DNA from: Balaenoptera acutorostrata
Lineage: Eukaryota > Chordata > Mammalia > Artiodactyla > Balaenopteridae
Reading direction: 5' to 3'
Assembly: GCF_949987535.1 (NCBI RefSeq)
Contig: NC_080070.1
Location: 15,009,770 to 15,073,769, forward strand
DNA length: 64,000 bases
In this document: piece by piece, positions 40,558 to 52,049 of the stretch
How the letters are laid out: every line of letters begins with the position of its first letter
How positions within the stretch are numbered: position 1 is the stretch's first letter
Program-made: the position numbers and the translations under genes
Notes under the pieces: model-generated
The model's database searches: none
What the model saw: the letters and a program-made list of their open reading frames with translations, nothing else
Told to the model about the DNA's origin: nothing

Positions 40558-40778
40558 ACAGAAAGCAGCTGCAGGTTTCGCCTGTCTATGTTTTTTTAAG
40601 GCGGCTCTTCTTCCTCCCAGGGCTCCTCCCAGTTCCACAGCTTTCCACAACTCTTGCTGCCCTTGGTCCCTTGTCCCTACTTTCCAGGCATGGGGACCTT
40701 TCCCTGACGCCCCACTTTCTACTTCTTTTGCCAGATCTCAGTCGTCCCCTCCCCGCTGATCCCATTTGCTTCCTTTTA

Positions 40779-41247
40779 TTTATATATATATAAATTTATT
40801 TATTATATTTTAAATATAAATTTATTTATTTTATTTTATTTATTTTTGGCTGTGTTGGGTCTTCGTTGCTGCGCATGGTCCTTCTCTAACTGTGGCGAGC
40901 GGGGGCTACTCTTCATTGTGGTGCACGGGCTCCTCATTGTGGTGGCTTTTCTTGTTGCAGAGCGTGGGCTCTAGGCACGCGGGCTTCAGTAGTTGTGGCA
41001 CGTGGGCTCGTAGTTGTGGCTCGTGGGCTTAGTAATTGTGGCTCGCAGGCCCTAGAGCCACGGGCTTCAGCAGTTGCAGCACACAGTCTCAGTAGTTGCG
41101 GCTCGCGGGCTCTAGGGCACAGGCTCAGTAGTTGTGGCGCACGGGCTTAGCTGCTCTGCGGCATGTGGGATCTTCCCGGACCAGGGCTCGAACCCATGTC
41201 CCCTGCATTGGCAGGCGGATTCTCAACCACTGCGCCACCAGGGAAGC
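40779..41247 (-). mobile_element. CHR-type SINE, antisense, long body
   Basis: Starts in A/T-rich sequence with 'ggctgtgttgggtcttcg' and ends 'gccaccagggaagcc'. The body carries more 'agtagttgtggc' units than the other copies, making it the longest SINE in the window. Flanks 'tgcttccttt' and 'tgctttcttg' suggest an imperfect target-site duplication. Confidence 0.9.
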
Positions 41248-41271
41248 CTGCTTTCTTGTTTCTGAATAAGC

Positions 41272-41935
41272 ATATGGACTTTTAAAAACTTGAGATAGAA
41301 TTTGCTTGCCATACAGTTCACCCATTTAAAGTGTACAATTAAATGGTTTTGGGCCTATTACATTAATTTTTTAAGTTGTGGTACTACATATATAATAAAA
41401 TTTGCTATTTTAACCATTTTTAAGTGTACAATTCAGTGACATTAAATACATTCACAGTGTGTGCAGCCATCACCACTATTTCCAAAACTTTTCATTCACC
41501 TCAAACAGAAACTCTGTACCCATTAAGCAGTAACTCCCCAAACTCCTCTTCCCTCAGCCCCTGGTAACCTCTAATCTACGTCTGTCTCTATGAATTTGCC
41601 TATTCTAGGAACCTCATATAAGTGGAATCACACAGTATCTGTCCTTTTGTGTCTGGCTTATTTCACTTAGCGTAATGTTTTCAAGGCTCATCCGTACTGT
41701 AGCATGTATCAGAACTTTATTCGTTTTTATAGCTGAATAATATTCCATTGTGTGGATATATCACATTTTGTTTATCCATTGACCAGTTGATGGGCACTGA
41801 GGTTATTTCCACCTTTTGGCTATTGTGAATAATGCTGCAGTGAACGTTAGCATACAAGTATCTGTTAGTTTCTGCTTTCAGTTCCTTTTCGTACTTCACC
41901 TAGAGCAGAATTGCTGGGTCATACGGTAACCATTT
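41272..41935 (-). mobile_element. Old L1 3'UTR region, antisense
   Basis: Typical antisense L1 3' phrases: 'agttcacccatttaaagtgt', 'ttcacagtgtgtgcagccat', 'ggaatcacacagtatctgtc', 'aataatattccattgtgtgg' and 'gaacgttagcatacaagtat'. Inactive. Confidence 0.85.
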
Positions 41936-42214
41936 ACCTCAAACTATGTTTGAGCAACAAGCATGTGGGCTTTTTGCATTTAAACTGTTATAAGTAGGAA
42001 GTGTAGTTCTTTATTAATTAAGATATATCCATTTTATCAAAGTTAGCATGAAGAACTATAAATATATGCAGTCAGTTCATTCCTCACCTTCTTTTGAGTT
42101 CTTAATTATCATCTGCACAGCTCATTTGACAGTTCATCGTGGAAGTCTTTATGACATCCCTTCTCTTTAACTGATTATTTTAAAGCTTTTACTGTTTAAC
42201 TTGTCATGTTTTTA

Positions 42215-42345
42215 TACAGTCCCCCACTGAGATGTTAATCTCCTCCAAGATCGGAGACATGTATTATATTTCTTTATACAGAAATTCCCTGTAGCACCTA
42301 GCATAGATCTCTAAGATACCTAACTGATGAGTTTTAACTTCTTTC
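42215..42345 (+). repeat. L2-like 3' end remnant
   Basis: 'tctcctccaagatcggagac' and 'ccctgtagcacctagcatag' match the L2 tail order. Diverged. Confidence 0.5.
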
Positions 42346-42505
42346 ATATCAATCTCTGGTTTATTCCTAGACTAGAAACTTTTCCAGCAAGTATGTACCT
42401 TCGTAGAATTCATTTTGCCTAGAGATGTTTTTTGCAAACCTGTTTTCACCTGTTTTTAAATGAAGTAACGCTAATAATAATAATAATGATAGGAGCTAGC
42501 TTTTT

Positions 42506-43048
42506 TTTTTAATTGGAGTATAGTTGCTTTACAATGTTGTGTTAGTTTCTGCCACACAGCGAAGTGAATCAGCCATATGCATACATACATCCCCTCCCTC
42601 TTGGACCTCCCTCCCGCCCCTACCCGCCCCCCCCCCCCCCCCCCGCCATCCCACCCAACTAGGCCATCACAGAGCACCAGACTGATCTCCCTGTGCTATA
42701 CGGCAGGTTCCCACTAGCTATCTATTTTACACATGGTAGTGTTTTTATGTCAAACCTAATCTCCCAATTCATCCCACCCTCCCCTCCCCGCCATGTCCAC
42801 ACGTCTGTTCCCTACGTCTGCCTTTCTATTCCTGCCCTGCAAATAGTTTCATCTATACCGTTTTTCTAGATTCCGCATATATGCATTAATATACGATATT
42901 TGTTTTTCTCTTTCTGACTTACTTACTTTACTCTGTATGACAGATTCTAGGTCCATCCACATCTCTACAGATGACCCAATTTCATTTCTTTTTATGGCTG
43001 AGTAATATTCCATTATATATATGTACCACATCTTTATCCATTCATCTA
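42506..43048 (-). mobile_element. Cetartiodactyl-type L1 3' end, antisense
   Basis: Starts T-rich with 'ttggagtatagttgctttac' and contains 'cagcgaagtgaatcagccat'. A C18 run follows at 42627-42644, then 'tgtgctatacggcaggttcc' and 'ggctgagtaatattccatta'. Flanks 'agctagctttt' and 'agctagttttt' look like a target-site duplication. Compare the sense L1 tail at 13697-14003. Confidence 0.88.
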
Positions 43049-43084
43049 GAAGCTAGTTTTTATAGTATACTTAACTGTGTGTCG

Positions 43085-43250
43085 TGCACCATCCAAAGCA
43101 CTTTCCATGTATTTTCTCACTTACTTCTCAAAACAAGCCTGTGACATAGGTACTATTAATATACATCTTACTGATAAGGAGACTGAATCGCTCAGAGGTT
43201 GAACAGCTAAACCACCAGCACATGCTGAAGTTAGACATCTGTCTGCCGGG
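43085..43250 (-). repeat. MIR remnant, antisense
   Basis: 'aagcactttccatgtatttt', 'caagcctgtgacataggtac' and 'aaggagactgaatcgctcag' follow reversed MIR order. Confidence 0.65.
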
Positions 43251-44639
43251 CATGTGTGCTTATCCACAGACACAGTTAGGGAGGGGACCCTTCTACCCTG
43301 AACCGGGGAGGACAGAATATGCAGCCCCAGAAGGATTATCTGGCCCAGATGTCAGCAGGGCAGAGTTCAGGGAGCAGGGAGTCAGGCCTCCTGCGGGCTC
43401 ACTCCCAGCCCCTCAGCCTTTCGTAGGCTAGCAGCCCTGCTGTCCTCCCACTTCCTGGGGCTCGAGTTCCCTCATTTCTCTGCCGCCCTTAGTGGTGGTA
43501 GGATTGATCTTGGAATGTGGCCTGTGGCTGGCTGTGTGACCTTGGGCAAGACACCTGGAGGGGGCATTGTGGCTGCATTAGGTGCTCTATAAATACCAGC
43601 TTCTTCTCTTAGCAAAGTAGTTGCAAACTGACCGTCTTATTTAGGCAATCGATATTTCTTAAAAATAGACGATCAATATACAAAAATAGATGAAAATCCA
43701 TTTTTAAAACCTTCCCAATAAGCAACAAATTCCATATCCGTCATCCCACCAGCCTCTCACTAGCTTGGAGGCAGACAGAATTGGTTCCCAAAGGAACCAA
43801 ACGTAAATATCTCCGGAAAAAATGTGCTGGCCCAGAGCCATCCAAAGCTAGTTCCTCCCTATCAGCGTATTAAGTCTCAGTTATAGGATGAAGACCAGGG
43901 ATTCAGAGCCACGCCCTCACCGACTCAGCATCTCTGCCCTCACCCAGACGCGGTGCCGGTCCCCCACCCCATCATCACCCAGGCAGAGGGGAAGCTGCAG
44001 GGCTGGGCCTCTCCTGAGAAGGGGACTCAGAGGTCTTGGGTCGCTGCTGTGTGTGGGATTAGCGTGCTCAGAGCCTCACTCTCTCCCGTCCCTCTCACTG
44101 CGTCCCGGTTCTTCTTGGATGTCCTGTTCCCTCCTGCCTAAATTGGCTGGGTCTTCCAGGTCCCGAGCCTCACAAGCTTATGTTGTTCCCTTCCCGGCGG
44201 TGTGTTTCTCCTACACCTGGGCCTTAGGTGGCCTGGGTCTGGCTGGGTTCTCTGTTTGCTTTCGTGTGCCCTTCCAGTGGCTCAGAGGGCACTGCCACAC
44301 AGCTCTGCTGCACGCACCTCCCCGGTAGGTCAGCTGAGCCCGGCTGCACAGGGGACAGCCCAGGCCTGCCCGGAAGTTTCTCTCGCCCCCATTTCCAGAA
44401 GCTTCTGTGGGCCCCCCTCCAGCCCCTTCTCCCGTCCTCACATATTCCCCCACCCCCACTGGTCAGACTGGTGACACTTGTGCCTCCCCGTTAGAGTTCT
44501 GGAGAGCAGAAGTCACATTCCTACCCCGTCTCCGGCTCTGCCTGCCCCTGCCCCAGAGCACAGAGAGGCTCTTCGCCGTCAGTTTGGTGTCTCCCTCCCC
44601 AGCCTCTCACAGTCCTGGTTTCTCCCTTTCCGTCTCCAG

Positions 44640-44884
44640 CCCTATGTCCAAGCAGAGAAAAAACGTCATCAGCTGTGTCACGGTCCACGACTCTCCCTAC
44701 TCCGACTCCTCCAGCATCACCAGCCCCTATGCCGTGCAGCACCGCTCCGGGCACGGCGCCACCACCTTCGACACCAAGGGGAGCCTGGAGTCGCACTGCA
44801 CCGGGAACCCCCGGACCATCATCGTGCCGCCCCTGAAAACCCAGGCCAGCGAGGCGCTGGTGGAGTGTGATAGCCTGGGGCCAG
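44640..44884 (+). CDS. HIPK2: HIPK2 window exon 11: regulatory region
   Basis: One base completes a split Ser; 81 codons and one base follow: [80 protein letters not shown]. This is the C-terminal regulatory and autoinhibitory part of HIPK2. Caspase processing within this part is known for HIPK2, and VHD/S and VEC-D/S are plausible sites (inference). Compared with the human sequence as I recall it (around GHNNANAF), this copy reads GHGATTF, one residue shorter. The acceptor is 'gtctccag|ccc' and the donor 'cag|gtaatt'. Confidence 0.96.
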
Positions 44885-47800
44885 GTAATTTGGGGCCGGG
44901 GCGGCCAGCAGCATCTCTCCGGAGGCCGGTTTTCTGGTTCCCTGCTGCTCGCCATCTTGTTACGGGAGAGCTACTAAGCCCCGGGTGGTAGTAGATCCTC
45001 ACCCAAGGATCCTGTTCAAGAAGACTCCTTGTTGTCAGCCCAGGAGGCCAGAGCTGACCTCACATCTGTCAGAAAAGGTCCTCCCTGTGATGGCCACCTC
45101 ACTTCTAAACTGTATCTCATGAATGGATGGATGGATGGGGTAGGGAGTTTGCAAAGAGTTGGTCGCCTGAGCGAAAGCAAGCCTGGTCAGCCCTCAGTGT
45201 TTCCTACTGAGAGTGGCTTGTCTTTGCTCTCACGGGACTGTCCCTCAGGAGCCGTTTGTTCTGGAATTATCCCATTTGGGCGCCCCTTAGGGTTCTCACA
45301 CCTGGAGGCAATGCACCGTTTTAACATTCAGGAGAGTGAGAAGGAAGCCTTTCTTTTGTAATATGGGAGAAGGGTGAATGTGAGAGTGAAGGCGAGTAAG
45401 GGAACCAGTGTGTCCCAGGGCCGGTGCATCTGTTTAGGTAAAAGATACATCTGAAAGGTGAGACTCTGGGCATTGACCCCTCAAACCTCTGCTTGCCGTG
45501 CACCCTCAAGTCCTCAGGTCGCCCCGCACGTACCCCAGTTATAAAGATCGCAGCCTTAAGTGCACACAGCTTGGTGTGAAGGGCTCTCCTGCTTAATTAA
45601 CAGTGAAGGTCTCAAGACTATGTTGTTGAAAACCTCAAGACCAGCCCTTTTACCGAACAGGAAGAGAAGGAAATATTCCTTTTCATCTGTAATGTAAAAT
45701 CCAAAAAGCTCCAAAAACCAGATTTTAAGTTTACAGCAAAGTCAGTTGGTGAAACCTGACCTGAACTAACCAGAGGCTATTTATAGTCCCTTTGTCATAT
45801 TCCTGTTTGTGTCAGAGTCATACTTGTGCCACTTGGTGAAATGTCCCAGTATTCTGTAGCAGAAATAATCACTTTTTTTTAATTACGTGGTACTGCACAG
45901 GGCTCCACTGGGAGTAACCTAATATATTGAATACATACCAAATGACCTTCTAAAATCGGAAATTCTTGATTTCAAATTGTCCGACCCCAGGGATTTCAGG
46001 GAATTCCCTGGCGGTCCAGTGCTTTGGACTCTGCGCTCTCACTGCCGAGGGCCCGGGTTCGACCTCTGGTCGGGGAACTCAAATCCCACAAGCCACGCAG
46101 TGCGGCACGAAGAAAAAAAAAAAGTGACACCAGGGATTTCAGATGAGAGACTGTAGACCTACAGGAGGAGACGATGCGTGCTGTAAGTCGAGGATGCCCA
46201 CGTTCCAGAACATCTCAGGAACTCTGTGGTAGTAACCGTCCCTTTACACTTCAGGACGCTGGTCTATAAGAATCGGCTCCGGATAGACCTTACGCAGGTC
46301 CTCTAGGAATTGATAAAGGGGGGGGAAAGGTAGCTGGTGCTGAATTTCCCTTGGCCTTTTAAATACGGTGGAGAATGTGCAAGGCAGTGGCCAGATCATC
46401 GCAGGCTAGATGTCTTCCAGCTCGGAACTTTGTCGGCCTGGGTGCCGGCGCCACAATGTGGAAGGTGACGAAATTGAGAGCTACTGAAATTTTAAGACCA
46501 GTCCAACCCCCTAGTTAAGACAGGTCAGGGGACTGAGGGCCAGCTTTGCCCCACATTGTGGGGAACCACGACGGTGAGAGGAGGGGAGGCAGCTCTGTGG
46601 AGCCCACAGGTCACGCCTTTCACGCTCCGTTGCCCGTTTCCACCATCAGCCGTCGGGCTGTGGGCCGCCCGTGGCGGTTTTGAGCACTCACCCCACTGCA
46701 CTTCCACAAGGACTGCTACAGCTGAAGGGCTGAGAATCTCTCAGGGATGTTTTCAACCAAAAAAAAAAAAGGAAGGTTATTCTCAGTAAGGCTGCTGGTT
46801 CTAAGGCACCTAGTGCCACTGTCTCTGGGGAAGCCCATGGTATAATTTCCCAATGTAAAGAGAGATTTATGTTCCCCTGTGAGGACACGCTGCACGGTCT
46901 TTCTAGTGACAGGCAAGGGGCAGGAAGGAACTTCATTCTGGTGCCTGTCTGCCCCCAGAACATGGTCTTTCTCAATGCTGATATCCTCTGTTAGCTCAAT
47001 CGTCCTAGGCTTGGAGGAATAAAGCAAAGCAGCCTTCCTCAGCCTCCTGGGGCCCCGCTGGCCCATTTACGGCCAAGGTGAGAACCGTTTCAGCCACCTC
47101 CGCTGGGCTGCCAGGGTTCCCTGAGCCCCGTCAGGTCAGGACGGAGGCTGTGCAAGTGACGGTCCCTTTTCTCTCAGTGCTAATCCCCTCTGTGGGTCTC
47201 GGCTCAGGAAGGATCCCTATTTCTCACGTAGCCTCCTCGGGTCTCTTGGGTCAGTTAAGGTTCTTCTGGAAGGCAACAGAGTGAACTCTGCACTGCCTTA
47301 AGGCAAATAAGGAATTTATTGAAAGGGTGCAGGGCCGAGAGGAAGTTCAACAACTAAGTCCCAGGCGGGACGGGAACCAGAACTCCTTGATCTGAGCCAC
47401 TGGGGGCCCGACGCCTGCTCTCTGGACACTGCTTCACCCTGACCCAGCGACCCCCGGGCTCCCAGTGTCCCAGTCCCAGGAAACAGAACTTGCTGGTCCC
47501 AGCTTGGGGCAGACACCTGTTCCTTGAGCATCCGCTTTGGCCAGGCAACAGGGCTCGATAGTAAAGACATCAACCATCGTTAACACAGCTAACACCAACT
47601 CCACCACAGCCATGCGGCTGGCCCTCCAGGGCTCACCCAGGAATGAAGCACTCTCCCACCCGCCTTGTACAGACAGGGCCACCAGGGGCCATCTGTGAAC
47701 CCAGGGCTGTTCCCGGGCAGCAGATCTATGAGAGCAGCTAGGCAAGGCTCGAGCAGAGAGCTCTGTACTGTCCTCCCAGCTCCGAAATACGCCTCCGGAA

Positions 47801-49863
47801 CTTGACCTTCAGCACTTGCCTTCTGCACTCCATGGTCACTTCATTCCTCTCTGCAGGAGGAAATTACTATTTTAATCTCTTGGTCCCTTTCAGGACCCCC
47901 TCCCTGATTCTGGGGTCCCCTGCTCTGGCAACTTGACAAGCTCTGACCCCATTTCCTGTCCCCGCGATGACGGTAGCCTGGCTCTGTCACACCCATTTCG
48001 TCTGAAGCCCTCTGATCTCTTCACTTGCTGCCTCACGCCATGGATCCCTTGCACTCAGAGTTTCTCCCTCAAATACAATTACCACAGAATGCCCAGAGAG
48101 TTGACGTCGGAGCAGAGAGGTGTCATCCACAGCTGGGCCCAGGCAGCAGACACAGCTGGTGATCTGCTGCAGGGCAGGAAAGAGTTGGATGCCTGCACAG
48201 TGGCACCATGGCTGATCGACGGAGACTGAGTTCTCCTGATAGCCAGCATTTGCAGCTTCGCACCCTTCACCCTACAATGGGTCCCCCGAACCCCTCCCTC
48301 CACCCCCCAGGCTTTGGAGGGCCTTTGAGAGTCTAACCAAGCTTGGCCTGAGCACAAGACCCCGATTCCACAATGCAGGTCAGCTGTGTCCACCAAGGCC
48401 TGGCTGGCTCCTGCTGTCCTGGGAAGCTTGTGAAGAATATGAATTCCTGTGGCCACCCCCCTACAGGGGTGCGCTTCAGTGGGTAGGATGGGAGGGCCGC
48501 TGGGCCCCAACCCACGGTTGGATTTGGGGCCTCTATTAGGACGCGCTGCCCCCTTCCCAGTGAGCCAGCTCTCCCTTTACTTGAGGGGCACTGTTGCCTC
48601 GGGGAGGAGAAGGCTCCCCTTGACTTCACTGTGCTCCCCAGTCTCCTGTCCCCCGGTTTCTGGTTTGCCCTCACTTTTCAGCTTTCTCTCCATCAACAAT
48701 TACCAGCATTCTCTCTTGCCAGCCCCAGCCTCAGGCATCTCCTCTTTGACTTTGACCTCATCACCCTGGGATTCGTAATAGAATCGATCCAACCCAGTTA
48801 CGTCAAGGGCCTGATCCTTATTACGTGTGCTTCATTAATTCTTACCATCCTTCACCCCCAAGAACTGCCAGATTTGCCCATTTTACACTCGCGACCCCAG
48901 GGTACCTGATTGATATCATATTAGGCTTTTGTGTTTCCCAACGATGCTCAGCCCCAGTAAATCTTCTGAATTCTCTGCTGAACAGCACAAGAAATAGACC
49001 TGCCTCTGAGGTCCTGTGTACGTCCTGCCGGTTCTCCCTTAGCTACCAGGGTCTCCTCTTGAACTCCCCACTCTGGGCAGCTCCCTCAAACGTGTATGGT
49101 TTTAGAGTCGGGGAGTCTGCGGAGGACAGCACAGGTTTTGGCGGATGTCTGGATTCCCTGTGCCAAAGGCTTCTTGGCAGTCACTGTGGATCACTTCCTC
49201 TTGATCTAGACAGAGCTTCAGCACAGAAACGTCTGATGTCAAGAGAGACACTGAGAGGCAGGCGAAGAGTCGCACTTGATTCCGCACATCCTGTACCCGG
49301 GCGTACAGTCCTCTGACTTTGCCCCCTGGAGACACGAGTCCCACTCTGCCAGGAGCTGGTGTTCACAGACCACTCAGCACCGAAATTGACTAGAATGGTT
49401 TCTTTAATATAAACCTCCTCGCCCTATTCATTTTATTCCGGTGGTTTTTCCCCCTGGGACATGTAGTCCCTCTTTTGAGACTCGGTTTTCTGTACCCTGC
49501 TGCATCTGTCAGCGTGTCTCTGCATCTCGGCAGATGGCCCCCCACTGCACCCCGGCTGGGACACGAGGAGCTGCAGAGAGCTCTCCTTCTGTCTCTTAGA
49601 CTCTCCTTATGCTTTTCGGTGTCACCAGATAGTAATTCTAAAGTCCAGCAGGGTTTGCTCCCAACCAGTGGAACAAGCCGCAGCCCGGGTGCCAGCCCAG
49701 AGTCGGCGTCGTCACCGGGTCTGGGGGCGATGCGGCTGAATGGTGGTCACCCAGTCTCGGGAAAGGGTTCTTGGAAGACCACTGTTGTCCCCCAGGGAGT
49801 AGGGTCTTCCGGGCAGCTGAGGGCCCGTGACGGACCTGTGACCTTTTCCTCCTCCCAACACAG
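44885..49863 (+). other. HIPK2: HIPK2 window intron 11
   Basis: Intron of 5.0 kb, GC-rich, with one short CHR SINE (46000-46129) and an old SINE-like patch near 46480-46560. The stretches 44890-45980 and 46600-49860 hold no element or exon I recognise, despite several long open frames explained by base composition. Confidence 0.8.
46000..46129 (+). mobile_element. Short CHR-type SINE
   Basis: 'ggaattccctggcggtccag', 'ggcccgggttcgacctctgg' and an A tail. Target-site duplication 'ccagggatttcag' at 45987-45999 and 46130-46142. Confidence 0.93.
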
Positions 49864-49997
49864 TCACCACCAGTCACCACTCGTCCTCCTACAAGTCCAA
49901 GTCCTCCAGCAACGTGACCTCCACCAGCGGTCACTCTTCAGGGAGCTCATCTGGAACCACTGCCTACCGGCAGCAGCGGCCTCTCAATCTCAGCCAG
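49864..49997 (+). CDS. HIPK2: HIPK2 window exon 12: Ser-rich C-terminal segment
   Basis: Two bases complete a Val; 44 codons follow: [44 protein letters not shown]. This Ser-rich stretch lies in the autoinhibitory/YH region. I recall that human HIPK2 has nine more residues (GPHFQQQQP) between RQQRP and LNLSQ. Here CCT (49980-49982) is followed directly by CTC, an in-frame loss of about 27 bases inside the exon, not at a splice site. The acceptor is 'aacacag|tca' and the donor 'cag|gtaagc'. The loss may be lineage-specific or an assembly artefact. Confidence 0.95.
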
Positions 49998-51094
49998 GTA
50001 AGCCCGCCCGACGGCCGCTCGCCAGGGGCGCCAGGGTGGACCCTTGCCCACCTCCCGGAGCCTCAGCCCCTCCCGTGGCGGCAGGAGGCGCCCCGAGTGC
50101 CCTCTGGCGTTCTCGTCCTGCTGTGGGTCACCTTGGGGAAGGCGGATCCCCGATTCACAGAGAGCCGGCCCAAAGCAAAATGACTCGTCTGATGTTCCGA
50201 AGCACTTAGTGACTTGGTGCCAGAGCTTAAAAATAGGCTGGGCCACGTCTTGCTCTTTCAGCCCAGCAAAGGGTAAAACGCTGCGCCTGGGCCCCGTAGT
50301 CCAACCATGCTGGGCCTAGTGAGTCATCACAGTGAAGGAGGCCTCCCACGGGGACCTCAAACCCAGGAAAAGAGCCGGAGGATTCGGAGAAGGTGGGTGA
50401 CATTCAGGGGGAATGTAAACAAGACAGAGTCTCCACGGGCAGCGCTCAGCCTGTGTGTAGAGGGTCACTCAGGTCTGAGTTGCAAAGTGGACTCCGGGCC
50501 CTGTTTCCTTAGAAGCTCAGAGGTAAGATAAGGGGGAGTTTGTGTTGAGAAGCCCTTCATCGGAAGTGGTGCCCCTGGGCTGTAAACCGAGGCCGCGTCT
50601 GTGTCATGACTTAGGTTCTCCAGGTGAGAGAGGGCTGCTTCATGTGTACCTGTGACTTCAGGCAGCGCAGTTTCTGAGAGCCTGCAGTTTAGGGAGCAGG
50701 ACGGTGAGAGAGAAAGCAGTCTGCACTCAAAGAGGGGGTCCTTTTGACACTCCACAGCTGCAGGATGCCCTTGGGGGACCTACTGGCTCCCGTTCCCTTT
50801 GCAGCTGGCTCTGAGTGTCACCCAGCCCGGAGCATGGCTGGGCACGGCCTTCCTTCTCAGCCCAGGCTAATTGATACTTTGCGGGCACGCGAGGGAGGCG
50901 TCTTCTGTTGCGCCTGCCGCTCCTCTCCCTCCGCCTTCCCCCCGAACCCTCCTCCCCTCCTTGCTCTCCTCCCCACTCCCCGCTTCTCCCTCCTCTCCCC
51001 CGCCCCCCGCCCCCGGCCTCTCCCGTGCGTGCGCATGCGCGCGCATGTCCAGCCCTGACGACGCAGCCCTCTCCTGGTGCTTCTCCCCCTCCAG
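49998..51094 (+). other. HIPK2: HIPK2 window intron 12
   Basis: Intron of 1.1 kb. The last 170 bp form a long C/T-rich tract (about 50925-51023), followed by 24 bp of strictly alternating pyrimidine-purine (51024-51047) before the acceptor 'cccctccag'. No repeat element was recognised. Confidence 0.85.
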
Positions 51095-51556
51095 GCTCAG
51101 CAGCACATCGCCGCAGATCGCACGGGGAGCCACCGACGGCAGCAGGCCTACATCACCCCCACGATGGCCCAGGCGCCATACTCCTTCCCACACAACAGCC
51201 CCAGCCACGGCACCGTGCACCCGCACCTGGCCGCCGCCGCTCACCTCCCCGCCCAGCCCCACCTCTACACCTACACGGCGCCCGCCGCCCTGGGCTCCAC
51301 TGGCACCGTGGCCCACCTGGTGGCCTCCCAAGGCTCGGCGCGTCACACCGTGCAGCACACTGCCTACCCAGCCAGCATCGTCCACCAGGTCCCCGTGAGC
51401 ATGGGCCCCCGGGTCCTGCCCTCGCCCACCATCCACCCGAGTCAGTATCCAGCCCAGTTCGCCCACCAGACCTACATCAGCGCCTCTCCAGCCTCCACCG
51501 TCTACACTGGATACCCACTGAGCCCCGCCAAGGTCAACCAGTACCCTTACATATAA
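51095..51556 (+). CDS. HIPK2: HIPK2 window exon 13: C-terminal end, stop codon
   Basis: 153 codons and a TAA stop (51554-51556). It opens [20 protein letters not shown], includes [20 protein letters not shown] and an Ala run (HLAAAAHL), and ends [17 protein letters not shown]. This is the Tyr/His-rich (YH) C-terminus characteristic of HIPK2, known for autoinhibition, for binding p53 and for ubiquitin-dependent control. The Ala run (four) is shorter than in human as I recall it. A strong match here excludes HIPK1 and HIPK3. The frame is complete and there is no premature stop. Confidence 0.98.
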   Translation, partial: AQQHIAADRTGSHRRQQAYITPTMAQAPYSFPHNSPSHGTVHPHLAAAAHLPAQPHLYTYTAPAALGSTGTVAHLVASQGSARHTVQHTAYPASIVHQVPVSMGPRVLPSPTIHPSQYPAQFAHQTYISASPASTVYTGYPLSPAKVNQYPYI

Positions 51557-51565
51557 ACACTGGAA

Positions 51566-51583
51566 GGGGAGGGGAGGGGAGGG
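51566..51583 (+). promoter_or_regulatory. G-quadruplex-type motif just after the stop codon
   Basis: Four G runs (4, 4, 4 and 3) separated by single A bases, starting 9 nt after the TAA. Single-base loops favour a stable RNA quadruplex. Function is inferred. Confidence 0.7.
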
Positions 51584-51928
51584 AGGATGGCCAGAGGGGA
51601 GGAGGGAGAGGAGGAGGGACGAGGGGGGAGCTGGGCTTTTTATACTGAAGGTGCCGCACAGAAACAATGCAAACGGGGCAGGGGAGGGGGGCAGGGACGG
51701 GACACAAATGAAACTTGAACTAGGAAGTAGGAGGACTGAGAGCGGAGAAGAGAACATTTTAAAAAGGAAGGGATTTAAGGAGGGGGGGGGAAATCTATGC
51801 TTTTTATTTTAAAAAAGAAAAAGAAAAAAAAAGAAAACGTCAGTAACAAAAAACCACAGCTCACGAACCCATTCTGCACCAGACTGGAAAGGAGAAGAAG
51901 AAGAGAGCCACGGAAGATTCCAGAAATT

Positions 51929-51946
51929 GGGGGGGGGGGGGGGGGG
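51929..51946 (+). repeat. G18 homopolymer in the 3'UTR
   Basis: Eighteen uninterrupted G between 'agaaatt' and 'cgctcagtg'. The length may be variable or mis-sequenced. Confidence 0.9.
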
Positions 51947-52049
51947 CGCTCAGTGTTTGAAGAACTTTATGAATTTTTCAAAGATTATTTTCATATGGCA
52001 GCAAATGGCGTTTAAGAATTTGCTGTCAGGGACACCTGATATGATTTTT

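Larger units (their letters stand above)
30857..44639 (+). other. HIPK2: HIPK2 window intron 10 (largest, 13.8 kb)
   Basis: Repeat-rich intron. It holds CHR SINEs in both orientations (33092-33386 minus, 35959-36342 plus, 38896-39246 minus, 40779-41247 minus), L1 fragments (37238-38075 plus, 41272-41935 minus, 42506-43048 minus), MIR/L2 remnants, a TG microsatellite and two C runs. An unidentified C-terminus-like open frame lies at 32390-32584. The parts 30860-32380, 34720-35940, 36360-37230 and 43600-44630 show nothing I can name. No HIPK2 exon is seen. Confidence 0.8.

Noticed and set aside
44407..44991. 194-codon plus-strand open frame extending past exon 11 on both sides
   Set aside because: Only 44640-44884 is HIPK2 exon, defined by AG/GT borders and phase. 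The flanking translation is not HIPK2-like.
49475..50209. 244-codon plus-strand open frame around exon 12
   Set aside because: It is in a different frame from the HIPK2 exon and extends through both splice sites; a composition effect.
50867..51757. 296-codon open frame on the minus strand
   Set aside because: It is antisense to HIPK2 exon 13 and its GC-rich flanks. The translation is low-complexity Ser/Pro/Gly and matches no protein I know.
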